Assembly (NCBI GenBank): GCA_011773785.1
Contig: WVWY01000002.1
Location: 955-41,721 of the forward strand
From: Candidatus Nitrosomaritimum khambatensis
Lineage (GTDB): Archaea; Thermoproteota; Nitrososphaeria; Nitrososphaerales; Nitrosopumilaceae
Direction of reading: 5' to 3'
Length of the DNA stretch: 40,767 nucleotides
Shown here: positions 1-8,235 of the stretch, in pieces
Layout of the letters: every line of letters starts with the position of its first letter
Position numbering within the stretch: position 1 is the stretch's first letter
Position numbers and translations under genes: made by a program
Notes under the pieces: generated by a model
Database searches by the model: none
What the model was told of the DNA's origin: nothing
The model's input: the letters and a program-made list of their open reading frames with translations, nothing else

Positions 1-121
1 TCTCCAAAAGGATTATGACAAATTTGAGGGTAATTTGGCCGAATTTTCCAAGAATTTTTTAGTAAATGGAGCACAAAACACAGCAAAAATCGCAGTTGAG
101 ATCTTAGAAGAAAAGAGATAA
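1..121 (+). CDS. C-terminal fragment of an unidentified protein (5' end outside window)
   Basis: An open frame enters from the left edge (codons in phase with base 2) and ends at TAA 119-121, giving 39 residues. The visible tail is rich in Lys, Glu, Asn and Ala and ends in a predicted helix (AVEILEEKR). No motif is recognisable, so no function is assigned. The frame is open to the edge and ends just before a structured intergenic segment, which fits a real gene end. It is too short to exclude chance. Confidence 0.5.
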   Translation, partial: LQKDYDKFEGNLAEFSKNFLVNGAQNTAKIAVEILEEKR

Positions 122-146
122 AGTAACAATTTGGGATTTTTAGATA

Positions 147-212
147 TCTGGCACGCGGTAGTTCGATGGGCGAACTGACCGAAAGGGATGAAGATATAAT
201 CCGCGTGTCAGA
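147..212. ncRNA. Candidate structured RNA or 5' leader element with a 12-bp closing helix
   Basis: Bases 147-158 pair with 201-212 in an uninterrupted 12-bp, GC-rich helix with one G-U pair. The enclosed 42 nt hold a second hairpin, GTTCG 161-165 with CGAAC 171-175, and a CC-GAAA-GG mini-hairpin at 179-186. The mini-hairpin is flanked by CTGA (175-178) and ATGAAGA (188-194). That pair resembles the D'/C' boxes of a kink-turn, with one mismatch to RUGAUGA. No complete C/D or H/ACA guide RNA could be assembled and no known riboswitch consensus was recognised. It lies between two genes, so it may be an independent RNA or the leader of the zinc-ribbon gene at 275. The strand is unproven; the plus strand is favoured by context. 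Confidence 0.5.
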
Positions 213-274
213 CCTTTTGATCGTAAAAAATTAGGTGGGAAGGCTTTTATGGAAAAAATTAAGCCAGATCATCA

Positions 275-583
275 TTGCCAAGTTGTCCAGAATGTACAGC
301 AAGAGAAAAAAAGAAAATTCAGGAAAAATATGAAGCAGAGACTCCAGAAGAAGAAAGACACAGAGATGATTTAATCAAATTATTTGATGAGATTGATTTT
401 CCTATGAAACTAGATTCATCAACTAAACACTTTATCTGTAAAAGATGTGGATTGTATGCAACAAGAGAACAAGTTTCTGATATTCGTTACAAGTTGAATC
501 AGCGTGAAAAAACCAGACAGGATAAACAAGATGATTACCTAGATTGGTGGCAAAAAAGTAAAAAAGAAAAAGAACTTACTTAG
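275..583 (+). CDS. Small zinc-ribbon-like protein, function unknown
   Basis: The gene encodes 102 residues with two Cys-x2-Cys pairs: CPEC at residues 4-7 and CKRC near residues 55-58. This is the pattern of a four-cysteine zinc ribbon. Between and after them lie highly charged helices rich in Lys and Glu. The start is TTG 275; the frame is closed by a stop at 260-262 and has no in-frame ATG before the first Cys pair. An ATG at 249 is out of frame and stops soon. It lies 11 bases before the next gene on the same strand and probably shares its transcript. I cannot name the function. Zinc binding, and possibly nucleic-acid or protein binding, are inferences from the cysteine spacing. Confidence 0.75.
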   Translation: MPSCPECTAREKKKIQEKYEAETPEEERHRDDLIKLFDEIDFPMKLDSSTKHFICKRCGLYATREQVSDIRYKLNQREKTRQDKQDDYLDWWQKSKKEKELT

Positions 584-594
584 AGCTGATATTA

Positions 595-990
595 ATGGTA
601 AAAAAGAAAGACGATATTCCTGAATGGGTTACCGATGAGATTCAGAATGCTAAATTTAAGAAACCTGAAGAACTAAAACGAACTGGATACATTTTAGAAA
701 TATACGAAGCAGACAACAAGATGGATGCTCAACTTTATGATCCTGTTGAAGATGGAAGACATATTGTTACTTTGGATTTACCAAAAAAGATCAAGGCATC
801 AGATTTGGAGAGAGGAGTAGTCTATGAATTTGTATTTGATCAACACAAAGCACCATTAAGCAAAAAAGTTACAGAATATCTACAAAAAGAAAAAGAAATT
901 GATATGGCAGCAATTTACCAATTTGAACTAAAATCTCTGGAATTGCTCGATGTGGACTCGGATGAATCTGCAGCTGATGATGAAGAGTAA
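595..990 (+). CDS. Conserved hypothetical acidic-tailed protein
   Basis: The product has 131 residues and is soluble, with no signal peptide or membrane segment. The N-terminus is basic (MVKKKDD). The middle is predicted to be mostly beta, with alternating hydrophobics such as GYILEIYEAD and HIVTLDLPKK. The end is strongly acidic (DVDSDESAADDEE). A small beta-barrel with an acidic tail is possible but not demonstrated. It begins 11 bases after the zinc-ribbon gene, which suggests co-transcription, and its stop is one base from the stop of the convergent SDR gene. I do not recognise a family. Confidence 0.75.
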   Translation: MVKKKDDIPEWVTDEIQNAKFKKPEELKRTGYILEIYEADNKMDAQLYDPVEDGRHIVTLDLPKKIKASDLERGVVYEFVFDQHKAPLSKKVTEYLQKEKEIDMAAIYQFELKSLELLDVDSDESAADDEE

Positions 991-991
991 G

Positions 992-1792
992 TTAGTTTTC
1001 TTCGTTTTTGTCTAGTTGTTTTTTAAATGCTGAGCCCAAAATGGGATTGATTAGATAGGGAAATGTTTCTTTCATCCATACTGCGCCTCTTACAAAAGAG
1101 GGTACAATAATTTCTAATCTTGATGAATTTGCTGCCTTTAGAATTGCATTTGCAACAGTTTCAGGACTCAATGATGTTGGGGAATATTTGGGCATCTTTT
1201 CAAAAGAGGGATGATCAAAAAAGTTAGTACGAACCATTATTGGGCTAACTACTGTTATTCCTACTCCTGTTCCTTTTAGTTCATGTTTAAGACCTTCAGA
1301 GAATCCTAGCATTGCAAATTTTGAGGCACAATAAGATGCTATACCCGGTAAGCCAAAGCTTGCAGCGACTGATGCAACATTGACAATATGACCAGACTTT
1401 TTCTTTATCATTGAAGGGAGAAAATTCTTTACACAATAAATCATGCCAAAATAGTTTGTTGCCATTTGAGATTCAATTTCTTCAATTGAAAGTTTTGATA
1501 CTGGACCGTAAATAGCAAATCCAGCATTGTTAACTAGTATATCTACAGAATCATGTTTTTCTAAAATGGATTTGGCCATCTTTTCTACATCAGATTTTTT
1601 AGAGACATCACATTCAAGGACAAATATTGAAACATTGAATTTTTTTAAATCTTCAGCTGTTTGATTTAGTTTTTCTTTGTTTCTTGCAACTAGTATCAAG
1701 TTTGCACCTTTTTTTGCAAATTGTAATGCTGCTGCTCGTCCAATTCCAGAAGATGCACCCGTGATTAGTACCAGTTTATTTTTAAAATTCAT
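992..1792 (-). CDS. Short-chain dehydrogenase/reductase (SDR)
   Basis: This is a 266-residue classical SDR. The Rossmann glycine motif TGASSGIG lies at residues 11-18, NNAG at 88-91, catalytic Ser near 141 (NVASVA), and Tyr154 and Lys158 in YCASK. All catalytic residues are present. The hydrophobic C-terminal region and lack of a tight substrate signature put it in the broad 'classical SDR' group, so the substrate is unknown. A T-rich TATA-like stretch just upstream suggests its own promoter, although it follows the flippase-like gene by only 34 bases on the same strand. It converges on the preceding gene with one base between the stops. Confidence 0.9.
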   Translation of the reverse strand: MNFKNKLVLITGASSGIGRAAALQFAKKGANLILVARNKEKLNQTAEDLKKFNVSIFVLECDVSKKSDVEKMAKSILEKHDSVDILVNNAGFAIYGPVSKLSIEEIESQMATNYFGMIYCVKNFLPSMIKKKSGHIVNVASVAASFGLPGIASYCASKFAMLGFSEGLKHELKGTGVGITVVSPIMVRTNFFDHPSFEKMPKYSPTSLSPETVANAILKAANSSRLEIIVPSFVRGAVWMKETFPYLINPILGSAFKKQLDKNEEN

Positions 1793-1826
1793 AATTCAAA
1801 AAATCTCTTAAAAGATAAAGTGCTTT

Positions 1827-2843
1827 CTATGTAGTTTCGGATTTGTCTATTTTAGTCAAGGCTAATTTTACAAGTAATAACCAAGTTACAGCTATTGGTA
1901 CATAATAGGTAGCAATTCTCCAGCCTATTACTGCATTCCAAATTGTATTTCCTTCTAAAATTTCAATATCAAAGGGGTTTAGGTTATTCAAGTATGCAAC
2001 AATTCCAAATTCAGCAAGTCCAGAACCTCCAACTGTAATAGGAAGATTTCCTATTGCATTGGCACCCATAACAGCCATGATTGAGTCAAATGCTCCCAAA
2101 ATATAGCCAGTTCCAAATGCAATAATCATAAAGGAAATTCCGTAAAAGGCCCATGATGCTAACGACATGAGAAATGTTACAGTGAATACCTTTTTGGATT
2201 CACTTGTTCTTAGATTTTTTTTGCTCATAACACAAACCTCTTCCATCCAAGCATTGGTTTTTTCTACAATGTTTTCACCTTTTTCTTTTCCAAACTTTTT
2301 GACCAAGCTCGATATTACGCCAGGCAGTTGGAAAACGCGTTTTGAGGATAAAAAGAACAAAACCATCCATAATGTTGTTACAAATACACTAGTTGAAAGA
2401 ATAATGATACCTACTACATATGCTCCATTAATTAAAGCAAGAATTCCTGCCATAATCGATAACAAGCCTCCTGCAAATACTTCTGTTACAATATCCATTA
2501 TCGCAATCCATGTTGATTTTGATGGAGGAACACCTTTTTTGTGCAAATAATAGATAATTATGAATTCAGCTCCAACAAACATTGGTGTTGTAAATTTGAT
2601 AAATTCACTTCCTACTCTTACACCTGATAGTTTCCAAAAAGAATCAAATTTTCCTAAATATCTTTGAGCAATATATGCAAATTTTACTCCTTGAATTCCT
2701 AATTTTATCAACATTGCAACAACAGCTAGTGTAAAAGGAATAATTCCAATTTCTAAGATGTCTTCAAATTCAATATCAAATTGGAGAGCTATGAATAGAA
2801 TTGGGATTAATGTAGCTGGAATTGCAATAATCCTCCAATTCAT
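1827..2843 (-). CDS. Flippase-like integral membrane protein (UPF0104 / LPG-synthase TM family)
   Basis: The product has 338 residues and about eight hydrophobic membrane spans. It contains the family-typical segment ending PITVGGSGLAEFG (around residues 270-282), which matches lysylphosphatidylglycerol-synthase transmembrane/AglD-like proteins. There is no soluble catalytic domain, so it is the membrane portion alone. In archaea such proteins are associated with lipid-linked sugar or lipid translocation, and the substrate here is unknown. It is divergent from the GPN GTPase gene and upstream of the SDR on the same strand. Confidence 0.85.
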   Translation of the reverse strand: MNWRIIAIPATLIPILFIALQFDIEFEDILEIGIIPFTLAVVAMLIKLGIQGVKFAYIAQRYLGKFDSFWKLSGVRVGSEFIKFTTPMFVGAEFIIIYYLHKKGVPPSKSTWIAIMDIVTEVFAGGLLSIMAGILALINGAYVVGIIILSTSVFVTTLWMVLFFLSSKRVFQLPGVISSLVKKFGKEKGENIVEKTNAWMEEVCVMSKKNLRTSESKKVFTVTFLMSLASWAFYGISFMIIAFGTGYILGAFDSIMAVMGANAIGNLPITVGGSGLAEFGIVAYLNNLNPFDIEILEGNTIWNAVIGWRIATYYVPIAVTWLLLVKLALTKIDKSETT

Positions 2844-2948
2844 TTGAAAATTTTTTTATGGATACAAATATGAAAGTTGACCCAATTTTATGACTAGATT
2901 TTCTTCATGCCTGAATCTAGTTTGAAATATAAGCCAACAAAGTGGATT

Positions 2949-3716
2949 ATGACAATATTGAAAACAATTTTCATTACTGGAACAGCAGGATCTGGAAAAT
3001 CTCTTCTTACCTCAAAATTGTATGATTATTACACTCAGAATAGTGCCTTTGCAGCAGTTCTAAATTTAGATCCAGGAGTGGAAAATTTGCCATATACTTG
3101 TGATGTGGATGTAAGAGATTATGTTGATATTGTATCTGTTATGAAAAAATACGATTTAGGACCAAATGGAGCTTTGGTTATGGCAAATGATCTTATTGCT
3201 TCAAAAATTGATGATATTAGAAGTGAAGTTGAAAGAGTAAATCCCGATTATTTGTTAGTCGATACACCAGGACAAATTGAATTATTTGCATATAGATCAA
3301 GTGGAAGATTTATTGTAGAAAATATTACTTCAGAAGAAAAAACTAGTATTTTCTTATTTGACGGCTCGTTGATAACAACCCCCATCAATTTTGTTTCTCT
3401 AGCTTTGTTGGCAACTTCCATAAAATTAAGACTTAATCTTCCCACAATCAATGTAATTACTAAAACCGATGTAATTGGAGAAAAATTACAAGATATTCTA
3501 AAGTGGTCAAGTAATATTAGAGCATTAGAAAATTCGATTGCTCAAGAAGCAGATGGAGAAACTTATACTCTGACTACAAATATCTTAAGAGGGTTAAATC
3601 TAAGTGGATTTGCACAGGGATTAATCCCCATCTCAAATGTTACTGGAGAAGGTCTTGTTAACTTAGAAGGAGCATTAAGCAGAATTCTTAATTTGGGTGA
3701 GGAGGTAGAAGATTAA
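2949..3716 (+). CDS. GPN-loop GTPase (XAB1/Npa3-like)
   Basis: The product is a P-loop GTPase of the archaeal/eukaryotic GPN family. The motifs seen are Walker A GTAGSGKS, the diagnostic Gly-Pro-Asn insertion in LGPNGALV, the G3 motif DTPGQ, and a TKxD specificity loop (TKTD). The start at ATG 2949 gives MTILKTIFITGTAGSGKS, matching where the family begins. An in-frame ATG at 2907 would add 14 residues without obvious family counterpart and cannot be excluded. GPN proteins dimerise, and the eukaryotic ones assist RNA polymerase assembly; the archaeal role is unsettled. The stop abuts the ATG of thrB with no gap, so the two are co-transcribed and probably translationally coupled. Confidence 0.9.
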   Translation: MTILKTIFITGTAGSGKSLLTSKLYDYYTQNSAFAAVLNLDPGVENLPYTCDVDVRDYVDIVSVMKKYDLGPNGALVMANDLIASKIDDIRSEVERVNPDYLLVDTPGQIELFAYRSSGRFIVENITSEEKTSIFLFDGSLITTPINFVSLALLATSIKLRLNLPTINVITKTDVIGEKLQDILKWSSNIRALENSIAQEADGETYTLTTNILRGLNLSGFAQGLIPISNVTGEGLVNLEGALSRILNLGEEVED

Positions 3717-4640
3717 ATGGTTTCAAAAGTTACGGCATTAGCTCCATCTTCGACTGCAAATTTAGGTCCAGGTTTTGACGTTTTTGGTTTGGCAGTTAAT
3801 GCGTTTTATGATGAGATTACATTAACTAAAAAGAAAACTTTTGGAATTTCGATAGTTACTGATGATAACATTCCCACAAATCCTGAGAAAAATACAGCTG
3901 GTTTAGTCATAAAAAATATGATTAAAAAATTCAAAATCAAAGATGGAATTGAAATTAAAATTAAAAAAAATGTTCCGGCAGGTTTTGGAATGGGGAGCAG
4001 TGCCGCCTCAGCTGCAGCAGCTGCGTTTGCTTTTGACAGGTTGTATAATCTGAAGTTAGATGGAAACTCACTAGTAGAATTTGCAGGAATGGGAGAAAAA
4101 GCAAGTGCAGGCTCGATTCACTATGATAATGTAGCAGCTTCAGTACTAGGTGGGTTTGTAATTGTTAGAACAAATCCTTTAGACATTATACGAATTGACC
4201 CCCCAAGTAATCTAAGGATGTGTATTGCTGTTCCAAAATTACAAGTTCCAAAAAAGAAAACCAAAGTTTCAAGAGGAGTAATTCCAAAAAAAATTAGCTT
4301 GCAGGACAGTATAACAAATCTTTCAAATGCAACATCAATTGTTGCAGGGTTTATGAATAAAGATCCTGAGTTAATTGGAAAATCAGTTAAGGATGTGATT
4401 GTGGAACCAGCAAGACAACATATGATTCCAGGTTTTGCTAAAGTAAAAGAAAATGCCTTAAAGGCTGGTGCCTTTGGGGTTACTATTAGTGGAGCAGGCC
4501 CTTCAGTAATTGCTTTTTCAAAAAGCTCAGCAGATCTTAAAAAAATTAGCATGGCTATGAAAAGAGGCTTCAAATCTGCCAAAACGGATTGTCAGACCAT
4601 TATTTGCAAACCAAGTATTGGTGCTTCAATTAAAAGATAA
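3717..4640 (+). CDS. thrB: Homoserine kinase
   Basis: This is a 307-residue GHMP-family kinase that phosphorylates homoserine with ATP to O-phosphohomoserine in threonine synthesis. The N-terminal motif STANLGPGFDVFGLA (residues 12-26) is typical of ThrB. The ATP-binding GHMP motif PAGFGMGSSAAS lies at about 87-98, and the C-terminal GAFGVTISGAGPS motif is also present. The length is normal for the family. The gene starts at the base after the GPN GTPase stop and precedes queC by 14 bases, so the three probably form one transcript. Confidence 0.93.
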   Translation: MVSKVTALAPSSTANLGPGFDVFGLAVNAFYDEITLTKKKTFGISIVTDDNIPTNPEKNTAGLVIKNMIKKFKIKDGIEIKIKKNVPAGFGMGSSAASAAAAAFAFDRLYNLKLDGNSLVEFAGMGEKASAGSIHYDNVAASVLGGFVIVRTNPLDIIRIDPPSNLRMCIAVPKLQVPKKKTKVSRGVIPKKISLQDSITNLSNATSIVAGFMNKDPELIGKSVKDVIVEPARQHMIPGFAKVKENALKAGAFGVTISGAGPSVIAFSKSSADLKKISMAMKRGFKSAKTDCQTIICKPSIGASIKR

Positions 4641-4654
4641 TAGGAGTTGCACAG

Positions 4655-5329
4655 ATGAAAAAAGCAGTTGTAGTTTTTAGTGGCGGAATAGATTCAGTCT
4701 GCTTAGCGTCATACCTAAAATCAAAGTATGAATTGTATGGAATTTCGTTTTCTTATGGGCAAAAAGCCAATCGCGAAATTTCAGCAGCAAAATCTTTTGC
4801 TAAAAAATTGGGTATAAAACAACACAAAATTGTTGATATTAGTTTTATGAAACAATTGTATGGAGATTCTAATGTTTTAACCAGTGCAAAACGAAGTATT
4901 CCTAGTAAGTTTGATTATTCAATTGTTGTTCCAATTAGAAATGCAGTTTTTCTTTCAATAGCATCTGCCTGGGCTTTTACATTAAATGCCTCGTTAGTTG
5001 CATATGGAGCCCATACTGGCGATAAAAACTACCCAGATTGCAGACCAAATTTTGCAAAAAAATTAGAATCCTCTTTTAATCAGGGAGAAATTGATGGGAT
5101 AAAATCAGGCTTACGAAAAAATATTGAAATTTGGTCACCATACAAGAAGGGTCTTTCTAAAAGTGATTTGTTGAAAGTTGGTTACAAAACAATAGGAGAT
5201 TCAATCTTTAAAACATGGAGTTGTTACTCTAGTGGAAAATATCATTGTGGACTATGTGAATCTTGTAACAATAGAAAGAATGCTTTTGAAAAGTCTGGAA
5301 TTCAAGACAAAACAAAGTATTTGAAATAA
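4655..5329 (+). CDS. queC: 7-cyano-7-deazaguanine (preQ0) synthase QueC
   Basis: The product has 224 residues. It has the PP-loop ATP pyrophosphatase motif SGGIDS at residues 9-14 and the C-terminal zinc cysteines C190, C198, C201 and C204 in CYSSGKYHCGLCESC. QueC converts 7-carboxy-7-deazaguanine to preQ0 with ATP and ammonia. In archaea preQ0 is inserted into tRNA position 15 by ArcTGT and becomes archaeosine. folE and queE, encoding the first and third enzymes of the route, lie just downstream on the opposite strand. queD and the transglycosylase are not in this window. Confidence 0.95.
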   Translation: MKKAVVVFSGGIDSVCLASYLKSKYELYGISFSYGQKANREISAAKSFAKKLGIKQHKIVDISFMKQLYGDSNVLTSAKRSIPSKFDYSIVVPIRNAVFLSIASAWAFTLNASLVAYGAHTGDKNYPDCRPNFAKKLESSFNQGEIDGIKSGLRKNIEIWSPYKKGLSKSDLLKVGYKTIGDSIFKTWSCYSSGKYHCGLCESCNNRKNAFEKSGIQDKTKYLK

Positions 5330-5331
5330 AA

Positions 5332-5580
5332 TTAGTATTTGTTTCTAAGAATTTTCTTTTTAAGAATCAGATGACGTATACCCATATACCACACAAGAAA
5401 ACATACACCAAAAGTTCCAGTCAATATCCAGTTTCCAATCTCAGGTGTTACCTCAAAAGAATCTGCTACCTGATAAGCAATTGTAAATGAGATAATAATT
5501 ACAATTACTGCTTCAATTGCATACCAAATCCAATTTGGAAATGATTCTTTTGGTATGTGGATATTATCGTGAGCACCCAT
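5332..5580 (-). CDS. Small two-span membrane protein, unknown
   Basis: The product has 82 residues, with a short His-containing N-terminus and two hydrophobic segments, about residues 18-40 and 51-70. A basic tail (KKKILRNKY) would favour a cytosolic C-terminus. No family is recognised. Its stop lies two bases from the queC stop on the other strand. Being downstream of folE in the same orientation it might be read through, but a 42-base gap separates them. Confidence 0.65.
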   Translation of the reverse strand: MGAHDNIHIPKESFPNWIWYAIEAVIVIIISFTIAYQVADSFEVTPEIGNWILTGTFGVCFLVWYMGIRHLILKKKILRNKY

Positions 5581-5622
5581 ATGGTTGTGATGGAAAATAA
5601 TGATTATTTAATTTTTCAGATC

Positions 5623-6180
5623 TTAATATGAAGGATTTGAGGTTCGTTTTCTTATCATAGCCATGATACTTTCTTTTTCTTCTTTATTTTCATATATTCC
5701 CCTATATGCAGAAGAACTCAAGGTAGCATCATTTCTAACTCCACGCATTCTCATGCAAAGGTGTTCAGCATCAGCAACCACAACAACACCCTTTACTCCT
5801 TGTGCAAATAGTTCATCAGCTATATTTTTTGTCAGACGTTCCTGAATTTGTAGTCTTTTAGAGTATTTTTCTACTAGTCTTACAAGTTTTGAAATACCAA
5901 AAACTCTTCCGTTTGGAGAATATGCAATGTGAATTTTACCAAAGAAAGGTAACATGTGATGCTCACACATAGAATAAAACTGAATATCACGAGCCACTAC
6001 AGTGTCAGAATCTTCTGAGAATTGAACCGATAGTTCAGAATCAGATTCGTAACCATCAAAGATTTCTTGATACATGTGAGCAATCCTTTGAGGAGTATCC
6101 TTTAGCCCTTCACGCGTTGGATCCTCACCGATTTCAATTATCAGTTCTCTGACTAGTTTTTTTACTCGTTCTTCATCCAT
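5623..6180 (-). CDS. folE: GTP cyclohydrolase I (FolE type)
   Basis: The product has 185 residues. It carries the signature [16 protein letters not shown] (19-34), the zinc and catalytic residues Cys72, His74 and His75 in MCEHHMLPF, and the second zinc cysteine Cys142 in LCMRMRGV. The enzyme converts GTP to 7,8-dihydroneopterin triphosphate. With queE and queC beside it, the likely use is the 7-deazaguanine/archaeosine pathway, and a folate-type pathway could share the product. The zinc Cys/His set is intact, so this is the canonical IA type, not the FolE2 type. Confidence 0.94.
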   Translation of the reverse strand: MDEERVKKLVRELIIEIGEDPTREGLKDTPQRIAHMYQEIFDGYESDSELSVQFSEDSDTVVARDIQFYSMCEHHMLPFFGKIHIAYSPNGRVFGISKLVRLVEKYSKRLQIQERLTKNIADELFAQGVKGVVVVADAEHLCMRMRGVRNDATLSSSAYRGIYENKEEKESIMAMIRKRTSNPSY

Positions 6181-6245
6181 TGGATATTCTCAGGGACTTT
6201 TTCTAGTATTTGAACCTAATCTACTTTTTTGAGATAGTGGTAAAT

Positions 6246-6959
6246 TTAGGGGGCACCAATGAATTTGTGTAATTGAGGTACTACCTTAACTTCCTTGTAA
6301 TAAGGATAAACGATGTCATATAGATTTAGTAGAAGATCAAGTGATGGTTCAGAAATTCCATAAGTTGGTTGTATTATAAAGCCATTAATTTGATTAGATG
6401 AAATTGATTCGAAAATTTGTTTAACTAAATCAGTAAAATCTTCTGGTTTTGTTTTTGAGCTAACTACTATTTTGATGTAAGTAAGTTTTTTTTCAGATAC
6501 AGAGGATTTTAGACAATTAATAGCATTATCAGTTAATCTTTGATAGTGATTGGAATCTACAAAATCAGAATCTTTTGTTTTAAATTCAATTTTTACAATG
6601 TCAATATATGGTAAAACATGATTGAATCTTTCATGATCAAAGCAAGAGGATTCAAGATAGGTTGGTATGTTTTTGCTTTGGACATGTTTAGCTAATTCAG
6701 CCACTCCTTGATGCTGGATTAGTGGATCACCACCAGTAAAATTTACTTTGTATGTTTGCTTTTGGAGATTTGAATCAATTAGTTTACATGCTTCTTCAAT
6801 TGTGTATTCGTTCCCCGAATCAAGTGGAAGAGATTCTTTGGTGTCACAATAAAAACAAGTAAAAGGGCATCCGGCTAATCTAACAAAAAGAGTTTTTGTA
6901 CCATACAGAATTCCTTCGCCTTCTACTGATGTAAAAATTTCAAATAATCTAATTGTCAA
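6246..6959 (-). CDS. queE: 7-carboxy-7-deazaguanine synthase (radical SAM) QueE
   Basis: The product has 237 residues. The N-terminal motif IFTSVEGEG and the radical-SAM cluster CPFTCFYC (Cys31, Cys35, Cys38) have the Cys-x3-Cys-x2-Cys spacing. It also has the SAM-binding NFTGGDPL motif. QueE rearranges 6-carboxytetrahydropterin to 7-carboxy-7-deazaguanine, the substrate of QueC. It precedes folE on the same strand with a 65-base gap, which may hold a separate folE promoter. Confidence 0.94.
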   Translation of the reverse strand: MTIRLFEIFTSVEGEGILYGTKTLFVRLAGCPFTCFYCDTKESLPLDSGNEYTIEEACKLIDSNLQKQTYKVNFTGGDPLIQHQGVAELAKHVQSKNIPTYLESSCFDHERFNHVLPYIDIVKIEFKTKDSDFVDSNHYQRLTDNAINCLKSSVSEKKLTYIKIVVSSKTKPEDFTDLVKQIFESISSNQINGFIIQPTYGISEPSLDLLLNLYDIVYPYYKEVKVVPQLHKFIGAP

Positions 6960-6999
6960 GTAATAATTGTAAATTTTTTCAATATTTATTCAGTGGGCT

Positions 7000-7200
7000 T
7001 TATTGCACAACTTGTTCTTTTGCGTAGAATAAACCAGAGATGAAAAAGATCACGCCTAAAATTCCTATTAGACTTCCGACAAATTCTACTGTACTTTGCA
7101 TGTCGGTTTCAGCTGGTGCCCATAACCATGCCATCAAAGCTCCCACAACTATCATAGGAATTCCTACTCCAAGAGAAATTGCTTTTGATGCCATGCTCAA
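7000..7200 (-). CDS. Small two-span membrane protein, unknown
   Basis: The product has 66 residues with two hydrophobic segments (about 7-27 and 40-58) rich in Gly, Ile and Val, separated by an acidic loop (APAETDMQST). A similar plan is common in small archaeal membrane proteins of unknown role. It sits between the exported helical protein operon and queE, all on the minus strand, with about 40-base gaps. An open frame on the opposite strand (7040-7246) is considered a shadow. Confidence 0.6.
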   Translation of the reverse strand: MSMASKAISLGVGIPMIVVGALMAWLWAPAETDMQSTVEFVGSLIGILGVIFFISGLFYAKEQVVQ

Positions 7201-7242
7201 TCCTGTTTGGAAAATGTATATGAAGTTTATGATAATTTGTGA

Positions 7243-8235
7243 CTAGTTTTCTAATTCTTGTAGAAGGGATGATAAGGATCTAAGTGATTCAGTTGCACTT
7301 TCAAAATTATTTGAAGAAATTTGAGATTTGATTTCTTCTATTTTTTGATTAATTTGGTTTAGACTATCTTGATCAATTTGATTTGTGGAAGAAATCTTTT
7401 CAAGGGATTTTTCTATTTGTGCTATTCTTAATTCCAAAAGTTTACCTTCTGATAATTCGAATTGTTGTTGAATAAACAGGATATTTCTAACTTCTTTAAT
7501 CACTCCTGCAGGAGTTGTTGTAGAAGTAAGATCATTCTTTGCAGATTCTAATTTTTGTATTAGTTCTTCTGATTTTCCTAGCGTTGTTGCATGTTCAATT
7601 AATCTGTCAAGTTGAGAAATGTATTTTTGGGCAAATGATTGAGCACGATTTGACTCTTGTTTTGAAGCATTTTGGCGTAGTTCATTGTTAATTTCAATAA
7701 TAGTGCTTTTTATCTCTCTAATTGTTTGAGATGCTTCACTGAATTGTTTCTCGCCTATTTGTTGACGTGCTTCAAGGATTAGCTCATCTAATTCTGCAAA
7801 ATTGACTGAAGAATTTTGATTTTTAGCAATTGCCTTTAGATTATTAACATAGCCATACATTCTTAGAAGATCACCTGTTGGGTTTTTCACAGTATTTTGA
7901 ACTGTCGTTTCTGTTTGAGTTGTTGTTTGAGATGTCAATTGTCTTGAGATTTCAGTAAAGATCTTCATTGAAGAAAGAAAGTGCTTTTTAGCTGAATTCA
8001 TATCGTCATTTGAAAGAGATTTTTCTAAGGCCTCTACCTCATCTTTTCCTTCTTCAAATAATCTCTTTAATTCATCTGAAGCATCGGAGATTTGGTTTTG
8101 GATTTGGTTTTCAGCACGCTTTGCGATTGTAAGAAGGATACTAGGCTCATCTTGGGCATACACATTATTAGTAATCCCTGCAAAAACCAAACTTATTGTC
8201 AGAATTAAAGCACCGAAAATTGTAATAGATTTCAT
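7243..8235 (-). CDS. Exported helical, coiled-coil-rich protein (third gene of the winged-helix operon)
   Basis: The product has 330 residues. A typical Sec signal peptide (about residues 1-27, ending NNVYA-QDEP) is followed by almost pure amphipathic helix rich in Gln, Glu, Ser and Ile, including a Thr/Gln-rich linker (TSQTTTQTETT). No membrane anchor follows, so it is probably released outside the membrane or bound to the surface. The start overlaps the stop of the membrane winged-helix gene by four bases (ATGA), showing translational coupling. Its role is unknown. Inference: it could be a periplasm-like-space partner or sensor component for the membrane regulator. Confidence 0.8.
   Translation of the reverse strand: MKSITIFGALILTISLVFAGITNNVYAQDEPSILLTIAKRAENQIQNQISDASDELKRLFEEGKDEVEALEKSLSNDDMNSAKKHFLSSMKIFTEISRQLTSQTTTQTETTVQNTVKNPTGDLLRMYGYVNNLKAIAKNQNSSVNFAELDELILEARQQIGEKQFSEASQTIREIKSTIIEINNELRQNASKQESNRAQSFAQKYISQLDRLIEHATTLGKSEELIQKLESAKNDLTSTTTPAGVIKEVRNILFIQQQFELSEGKLLELRIAQIEKSLEKISSTNQIDQDSLNQINQKIEEIKSQISSNNFESATESLRSLSSLLQELEN

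Noticed and set aside
161-175. T-arm-like hairpin suggesting a tRNA
   Set aside because: GTTCG-ATGGG-CGAAC has the wrong loop length and sequence for a T arm, and no acceptor or anticodon arms can be placed around it.
249-371. Open frame from ATG 249 overlapping the zinc-ribbon gene
   Set aside because: It runs in a different frame, ends soon, lacks motifs and would destroy the well-formed two-Cys-pair protein read from TTG 275. A frameshift joining the two cannot be excluded but is not needed.
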